NCBI GenBank assembly: GCA_029006195.1
Contig: JAQXGH010000050.1
Location: 1 to 64,000, forward strand
Direction of reading: 5' to 3'
Length of the DNA stretch: 64,000 bases
Origin: Bacillota bacterium
GTDB taxonomy: Bacteria > Bacillota > Clostridia > Peptostreptococcales > Anaerovoracaceae
Shown: piece after piece, positions 59,489 through 64,000 of the stretch
How positions within the stretch are numbered: position 1 is the first letter of the stretch
Layout: each line of letters opens with the position of its first letter
Notes under the pieces: generated by a model
Seen by the model: only the letters and a program-made list of their open reading frames with translations
Databases searched by the model: none
Told to the model about the DNA's origin: nothing
Program-made: the position numbers and the translations under genes

Positions 59489-60658
59489 TTATGCGTAAAG
59501 TGCAGCGATTTCCTGAGCTAAGCTTTCGATTTGAGCTCTGCTGTCGTCATTTAATGCAGCCTTGATAGTTACGCTGTTTTCAAGCATGTTCAGATTCTTG
59601 CAATTTTCCAGCTTCTTAGTCATTACGCGCTTAGCAGTAGGGCCCCATGAACCGTTTTCGATAAGGGCAACGTTTCTGTTCTGATAGAATCTTTCAACAA
59701 GATGATCGATGAACTGATTCATGAAAGGGAAGATGTCGCCATTGTATGTTGTTGTTGCCAGAACGAGCGTGTCATATCTGAAAGCGTCCTCAACAGCTTC
59801 GGCCATATCGCATCTTGCCAGATCACTGATTTCTACTATTTCAACGCCGAGCTCCACAAGTCTATCGTGAAGTGCCAAGGCTGCAGCCTTTGTATGTCCA
59901 TAAACTGAAGTATAGCAGATGCAAACACCCTTATCCTCAGGTCTGTAGCTTGACCATGTATCGTAAAGGTCGATGTAGTATCCCAGGTTTTCTGTGAGAA
60001 CAGGACCGTGGAGAGGACAGATAATCTGGATATCCAGTGCTGCCGCCTTCTTCAGAACTGCCTGGACCTGTGCTCCGAATCTGCCTACGATACCGATATA
60101 GTAACGTCTGGCTTCGCATGCCCAGTCTTCGTCTACGTCAAGTGCTCCGAACTTGCCGAAGCCGTCTGCTGAGAAGAGGATTTTTTCTGATGATTCGTAT
60201 GTCATCATTACTTCAGGCCAGTGAACCATAGGCGCCATTATGAATGTGAGAGTATGGCTTCCTAAAGTTAAAGTGTCGCCTTCGTTAACTTCTAAAGTGT
60301 TCTTGATAGTGAGTTCAGGGAAGTAAAGCCCGATCATCTTAAATGTCTTAGCATTACCGATAACTGTAGTTTCCGGGTACTTGCCGAGAAATGCTTCGAT
60401 AGATGCTGAGTGATCTGGTTCCATATGCTGAACGAGAAGGTAGTCAGGGACTGAACCTTCGAGAGCTTCTTCGAGATTTGCCAGCCATTCTTCTGTCTTG
60501 CTCTGATCAATAGTGTCGATTACGATGGATTTCTCATCCTTAATGACATATGAGTTATATGCCATACCGTTAGGTACGATATACTGTCCTTCAAAAAGGT
60601 CTAAATCGTGGTCGTTAGCACCAACATAAATGATGCTGTTTGTTACATCTGAAATCAT
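59489..60658 (-). CDS. flavodiiron protein (oxygen or NO reductase)
   Basis: The 389-residue protein has the N-terminal metallo-beta-lactamase-like diiron domain with HMEPDHSAS near residue 80 and further histidines in APMVHWPEVMM and CPLHGPVL. A C-terminal flavodoxin domain follows (ICYTSVYGHTKAAALALHDRL near 255; ATTTYNGDIFP). FprA-type enzymes reduce O2 to water or NO to N2O, protecting anaerobes. It is monocistronic and divergent from the leucine T-box leader. AGGAGATAT precedes the ATG. Confidence 0.95.
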   Translation of the reverse strand: MISDVTNSIIYVGANDHDLDLFEGQYIVPNGMAYNSYVIKDEKSIVIDTIDQSKTEEWLANLEEALEGSVPDYLLVQHMEPDHSASIEAFLGKYPETTVIGNAKTFKMIGLYFPELTIKNTLEVNEGDTLTLGSHTLTFIMAPMVHWPEVMMTYESSEKILFSADGFGKFGALDVDEDWACEARRYYIGIVGRFGAQVQAVLKKAAALDIQIICPLHGPVLTENLGYYIDLYDTWSSYRPEDKGVCICYTSVYGHTKAAALALHDRLVELGVEIVEISDLARCDMAEAVEDAFRYDTLVLATTTYNGDIFPFMNQFIDHLVERFYQNRNVALIENGSWGPTAKRVMTKKLENCKNLNMLENSVTIKAALNDDSRAQIESLAQEIAALYA

Positions 60659-60693
60659 GATATCTCCTTCCTTTTTTTATAACCGTTCGTTTC

Positions 60694-60723
60694 ATTATAT
60701 ATAGTATAAGTAGGAAATGTCAA
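60694..60723 (-). promoter_or_regulatory. sigma-A promoter of the flavodiiron gene
   Basis: On the minus strand TTGACA (60718-60723) and TATAAT (60694-60699) are 18 bases apart. Its -35 box forms an inverted repeat TGTCAA-N7-TTGACA with the divergent leuA -35 box. Confidence 0.7.
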
Positions 60724-60730
60724 TAAAAGG

Positions 60731-60759
60731 TTGACACTACATTTCTATAGGTCTATAAT
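60731..60759 (+). promoter_or_regulatory. consensus sigma-A promoter of the leuA T-box leader
   Basis: TTGACA (60731-60736) and TATAAT (60754-60759) are perfect consensus boxes with 17-base spacing. Confidence 0.88.
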
Positions 60760-60765
60760 GTTGAA

Positions 60766-61024
60766 AGAATCGAATAAAGATGCGTTGAACGGAATAAATC
60801 CTGAGAAAGCATTACAGAGAGTAATCGTTTGGTGGAAGGTTATATGTGGAAACAGGACGTCTCACCCGGGAGCAGAAACCTTAAGTGGACATGTAGTTCT
60901 CTATCGCGAGTAGGAGCGCTGACCTGAATTGCAGGTTTTGCGAAAAGCATGTCAATAAGAGTGGTACCGCGGAAGCAAACATGCCTTCGTCTCTTAGTCA
61001 AGTAATGAGATGAAGGCTTTTTTT
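60766..61024 (+). promoter_or_regulatory. T-box leader, probably leucine-specific
   Basis: The leader carries AGAGAGTAATCG and GGTGGAA stem I features, the T-box sequence AAGAGTGGTACCGCGG (60957-60972) and a long terminator (60983-61024) whose stem starts GCCTTCGTCTC and ends GATGAAGGC before seven T residues. The best specifier candidate is CTC (60861-60863, Leu) followed by A, placed at the distance from ACCCGGGAG seen in related T-boxes. Uncharged tRNA-Leu would then allow read-through into leuA. Confidence 0.92.
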
Positions 61025-61079
61025 CAATTCGGAATACACATCTTGAGATAGCAGATCAATGTGAAAGGAAATAGAAAAA

Positions 61080-62789
61080 ATGAAGAATTTTGATAAGTAC
61101 GGTATCGGTTATTATCCCGTCGGAAAAGAGTACATGAAATGGACTGAGAAAGATCATATTGAGAAAGCACCTCAGTGGTGCAGCGTTGACCTTCGTGATG
61201 GTAATCAGGCTCTGATCGTTCCAATGAGCCTTGATGAGAAGGTTGAATTCTTCAAGTATCTTGTTAAGATCGGCTTTAAGGAAATCGAAGTTGGTTTCCC
61301 TGCAGCATCAGAAACTGAATACCAGTTCTTAAGAAAGCTGATAGATGACGATCTCGTTCCTGATGATGTTACTCTCCAGGTACTTACACAGTCACGTAAG
61401 CACATCATTAAGAAGACATTTGATTCATTAAAGGGTGCTAAGAAGGCAATCGTTCACCTTTACAATTCAACTTCAGTTGCTCAGAGAGAACAGGTTTTCA
61501 AGAAGAGCATGAAGGATATCGTCAAGATTGCTACAGAAGGTGCTGAACTTATCAAGAAGTACGCTGACAAATACTCAGAAAAAGAAGGAACACAGTTCCA
61601 GTTTGAATATTCACCAGAAAGTTTCACAGGCACTGAAATGGACTTCGCAGCTACTATCTGCAACGCTGTAATCGATATCTGGGAACCAACACCAGATAAC
61701 AAGGTTATCATCAACCTTCCGGCAACAGTTGAAATGGCTATGCCTCACGTATATGCATCACAGATCGAATATATGTGCGAACATCTTCATAACAGAGAAA
61801 ATGTAATCGTTTCACTGCATCCTCATAACGATAGAGGAACTGGCGTTGCAGATGCTGAACTTGGTCTCTTAGCAGGCGGTGACAGAATCGAAGGTACACT
61901 CTTCGGTAACGGTGAAAGAACAGGTAATGTTGATATCGTAACTTTGGGAATGAACATGTACACTCATGGTGTTGACCCAGAACTTGATTTCACTAACATG
62001 CCTGAAATAGTAGAAACATACGAGAAGTTCACAGATCTGAAGGTACATCCTCGTCAGCCATACGGTGGCCAGCTTGTATTCGCAGCATTCTCAGGTTCAC
62101 ACCAGGATGCTATTGCCAAGGGCATGAAGTGGCGTAAGGACAAAGACCTCAAGCAGTGGACTGTACCGTATCTGCCGCTGGATCCTAAGGATGTCGGCAG
62201 AGAATACGAAGCTGATGTTATCAGAATCAACAGCCAGTCAGGTAAGGGCGGCGTAGCATATATTCTGGAACAGAACTTCGGATATGTGATCCCTCAGGCA
62301 ATGAGAGAAGAAATCGGATACATGATCAAGGGTATCTCAGACAAGAGCCATAAGGAACTTTCACCTATTGAAGTCTATAAGGCTTTTGCGAAGGAATACA
62401 TCAATGTATTTGACCATATCGATATCACAGATGCAGTATTCTCAAAGGCTTCAACATACAAGTCAAATGACGGTATGATAGCAAGCATCAAGGTGAGAAT
62501 CGCAGACAAGAATTACGAATTTGAAGCACTTGGTAATGGTCGTCTCGACGCTATCAGTAACGCACTGAAGATGTCACCATATACATTCAACTTCAAGTTT
62601 GTTACATACTCAGAACATGCTCTTTCAACTGAATCATCATCAAAGGCAGCATCATACATCTGCATTGAAGATCCAGAAGGCAACCAGTTCTGGGGTGTAG
62701 GTATCCACGAAGATATTATCCTGGCTTCAGTAAACGCTCTGGTTAGCGCACTGAACAGAAAGAATAACGAAGACCACTTTGTTGAATAG
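61080..62789 (+). CDS. leuA: 2-isopropylmalate synthase (long form)
   Basis: The 569-residue protein has the DRE-TIM motif VDLRDGNQAL (residues about 35-45), HPHNDRGTG and FGNGERTGNVD, and a C-terminal regulatory region (about 440-560) with SIKVRIADKNYEFEALGNGRLDAI. It belongs to the longer type II LeuA lineage, also found in actinobacteria. It condenses 2-oxoisovalerate with acetyl-CoA. AAAGGAAA precedes the ATG, 55 bases after the T-box terminator. Confidence 0.96.
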   Translation: MKNFDKYGIGYYPVGKEYMKWTEKDHIEKAPQWCSVDLRDGNQALIVPMSLDEKVEFFKYLVKIGFKEIEVGFPAASETEYQFLRKLIDDDLVPDDVTLQVLTQSRKHIIKKTFDSLKGAKKAIVHLYNSTSVAQREQVFKKSMKDIVKIATEGAELIKKYADKYSEKEGTQFQFEYSPESFTGTEMDFAATICNAVIDIWEPTPDNKVIINLPATVEMAMPHVYASQIEYMCEHLHNRENVIVSLHPHNDRGTGVADAELGLLAGGDRIEGTLFGNGERTGNVDIVTLGMNMYTHGVDPELDFTNMPEIVETYEKFTDLKVHPRQPYGGQLVFAAFSGSHQDAIAKGMKWRKDKDLKQWTVPYLPLDPKDVGREYEADVIRINSQSGKGGVAYILEQNFGYVIPQAMREEIGYMIKGISDKSHKELSPIEVYKAFAKEYINVFDHIDITDAVFSKASTYKSNDGMIASIKVRIADKNYEFEALGNGRLDAISNALKMSPYTFNFKFVTYSEHALSTESSSKAASYICIEDPEGNQFWGVGIHEDIILASVNALVSALNRKNNEDHFVE

Positions 62790-62810
62790 ACTTTGAAAGG
62801 AGCGTAATCA

Positions 62811-63884
62811 ATGAATTACAATATCGCGGTTATTCCTGGCGATGGAATCGGTCCTGAAATTACAGCAGAAGCTGTCAAGGTGCTTGACGCAGTAGCAGCT
62901 AAATATGGACATGAATTTAATTATACAGAAGTACTCCTGGGCGGCGCATCAATCGACGTTCACGGAATTCCTCTCACAGATGAAGCTATTGAAACAGCTA
63001 AGGCTAGCGATGCTATCCTGATGGGTTCGATCGGTGGCGATGCTAAGACTTCACCTTGGTATCAGCTGGAACCATCAAAGAGACCTGAAGCTGGTCTTCT
63101 GAAGATCAGAAAGGCCCTCAATCTCTTCGCTAACTTAAGACCTGCTTATCTTTACAGTGAACTTAAGGATGCTTGTCCGATCAAGGGTGCAGAAGACTTT
63201 AACATGATCATTGTTAGAGAACTTACTGGCGGACTTTACTTCGGCGAAAGAAAGACAGAGGAAGTTGACGGCGTTATGACTGCTGTTGATACTCTCTCAT
63301 ATAATGAAAACGAAATCAGAAGAATCGCTATTAAGGCTTTTGAAATCGCTATGAAGAGAGGTAAGAAGGTAATCAGCGTAGATAAGGCAAACGTTTTGGA
63401 CACTTCAAGACTTTGGAGAAAGGTCGTTGAAGAAGTTGCTGAAGGATATCCTGAAGTAACTCTGGAACATATGCTGGTTGACAACTGCGCTATGCAGCTG
63501 GTTCACAACCCTGCACAGTTCGACGTTATCCTGACAGAAAACATGTTTGGTGATATCCTGTCAGATGAAGCAAGCATGTGCACAGGTTCAATCGGTATGC
63601 TGTCATCAGCAAGCCTTAATGAAACTAAGCTTGGCCTCTACGAACCAAGCCACGGTTCAGCTCCTGACATCGCTGGTAAGGGAATCGCTAATCCACTGGC
63701 AACAATCCTGTCAGCAGCAATGATGCTCAGATATTCACTGGACCTTGATGAAGAAGCTGATGCTATCGAAGCAGCTGTTAAGAAGACTATCGAAGCTGGT
63801 TACAGAACAGTTGATATCGCTAAGGAAGGCGAAGCATGGCTTGGCACTAAGGAAATCGGCGATAAGATTGTAGAATTCATTTAA
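62811..63884 (+). CDS. leuB: 3-isopropylmalate dehydrogenase
   Basis: The 357-residue enzyme begins [25 protein letters not shown], has the substrate loop [28 protein letters not shown], and the NAD loop [32 protein letters not shown] as family markers. It oxidises and decarboxylates 3-isopropylmalate. The isomerase genes leuCD, which act between LeuA and LeuB, are not between them here. AAAGGAG precedes the ATG. Confidence 0.97.
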   Translation: MNYNIAVIPGDGIGPEITAEAVKVLDAVAAKYGHEFNYTEVLLGGASIDVHGIPLTDEAIETAKASDAILMGSIGGDAKTSPWYQLEPSKRPEAGLLKIRKALNLFANLRPAYLYSELKDACPIKGAEDFNMIIVRELTGGLYFGERKTEEVDGVMTAVDTLSYNENEIRRIAIKAFEIAMKRGKKVISVDKANVLDTSRLWRKVVEEVAEGYPEVTLEHMLVDNCAMQLVHNPAQFDVILTENMFGDILSDEASMCTGSIGMLSSASLNETKLGLYEPSHGSAPDIAGKGIANPLATILSAAMMLRYSLDLDEEADAIEAAVKKTIEAGYRTVDIAKEGEAWLGTKEIGDKIVEFI

Positions 63885-63928
63885 TTAGATTTTAGATATT
63901 GAACATTAATATATACGGAGAAAACAAA

Positions 63929-64000
63929 ATGGGAAAGATTTCAGGTAATGAGTTCTTCGCTAAGGCTATGCTGGAAGAAGGCGTTGAGAAAATCTTCGCT
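63929..64000 (+). CDS. start of a TPP-dependent enzyme, acetolactate-synthase-like (cut by window end)
   Basis: The first 24 codons (MGKISGNEFFAKAMLEEGVEKIFA) match the N-terminus of TPP enzymes of the acetolactate synthase family, where a phrase like ALxxxGVxxVFGYPG follows. GGAG precedes the ATG, 44 bases after leuB, so it is probably in the T-box operon. The full identity cannot be decided from this fragment. Confidence 0.7.
   Translation, partial: MGKISGNEFFAKAMLEEGVEKIFA

Overview
The window is a 64 kb stretch of ordinary chromosome from a low-to-mid GC, Gram-positive-type anaerobe (Bacillota, class Clostridia). I infer the class from the lysine L-box, leucine T-box, infC leader, raiA RNA, sortase B, RNase Y, CdaA and the ferredoxin-linked 2-oxoacid oxidoreductases. 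The mix of amino-acid-linked oxidoreductases, corrinoid methyl transfer and a sigma-54 activator suggests an asaccharolytic, amino-acid-using anaerobe of the Eubacteriales Family XIII / Anaerovoracaceae kind; this placement is inference only. I see no complete mobile element, CRISPR array, rRNA or tRNA.

Layout. 1-3.2 kb: a small membrane protein, a HAD phosphatase, comFC, a large structured RNA of the raiA type and the raiA/hpf gene. 3.3-9.2 kb: an operon cdaA-cdaR-glmM-glmS-ahcY joining c-di-AMP synthesis, amino-sugar precursor supply and S-adenosylhomocysteine recycling. 9.15-17.1 kb: the most unusual region. A sigma-54 promoter and a set of TATTCA/TGAATA inverted repeats surround a PAS-AAA-HTH activator. 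Next comes a corrinoid methyl-transfer cluster with a homocysteine methyltransferase, a reductive corrinoid activator, a DUF2284 protein, a methyltransferase fused to its own corrinoid domain, and a lipoate ligase. 17.2-22.6 kb (minus strand): gltX, then ddh-lysA-dapA under a lysine riboswitch. 22.7-25.4 kb: nth and a membrane EAL-domain protein. 25.4-27.9 kb: divergent serA and serC; dacF and uvrC follow. 31-34 kb: a DUF1292 gene, lexA with tandem operators, trxA, and infC-rpmI-rplT with an attenuator-type leader and an ATA start for infC. 34-40.7 kb: a stand-alone MetH-type reactivation domain, two lipoproteins (one resembling trigger factor), a TetM-like GTPase fused to an NYN nuclease domain, and a Na+/alanine symporter with an unassigned structured leader. 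40.8-47.8 kb: nrdR, cmk, radC, a MinD-type ATPase, rny, a cysteine desulfurase and thiI. 47.9-54.2 kb: a four-subunit pyruvate-type ferredoxin oxidoreductase, an indolepyruvate ferredoxin oxidoreductase and sortase B. 54.3-59.3 kb (minus): ilvB-ilvN-ilvC-ilvD. 59.5-64 kb: a flavodiiron protein, then a T-box leader driving leuA-leuB and the start of a TPP enzyme that runs off the window.

How the genes may work together. AhcY makes homocysteine; the homocysteine methyltransferase, the corrinoid fusion protein, the RACo-like activator and the distant MetH-type reactivation domain together resemble a dismantled methionine synthase in which a UroD-type methyltransferase replaces the folate-binding module. 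The Por and Ior enzymes would reduce ferredoxin while oxidising 2-oxoacids from amino acids, and reduced ferredoxin could feed the RACo-like activator. Lysine, serine, leucine and isoleucine/valine pathways are each present at least in part. Lysine and leucine carry recognisable RNA control (L-box, T-box).

Stretches over 300 bases without a protein gene are 2343-2674 (raiA RNA and promoter), 9151-9502 (inverted repeats, terminator, sigma-54 promoter, 27-codon ORF), 22269-22720 (lysine riboswitch), 26526-26839 (serA/serC control region) and 60659-61079 (divergent promoters and T-box).
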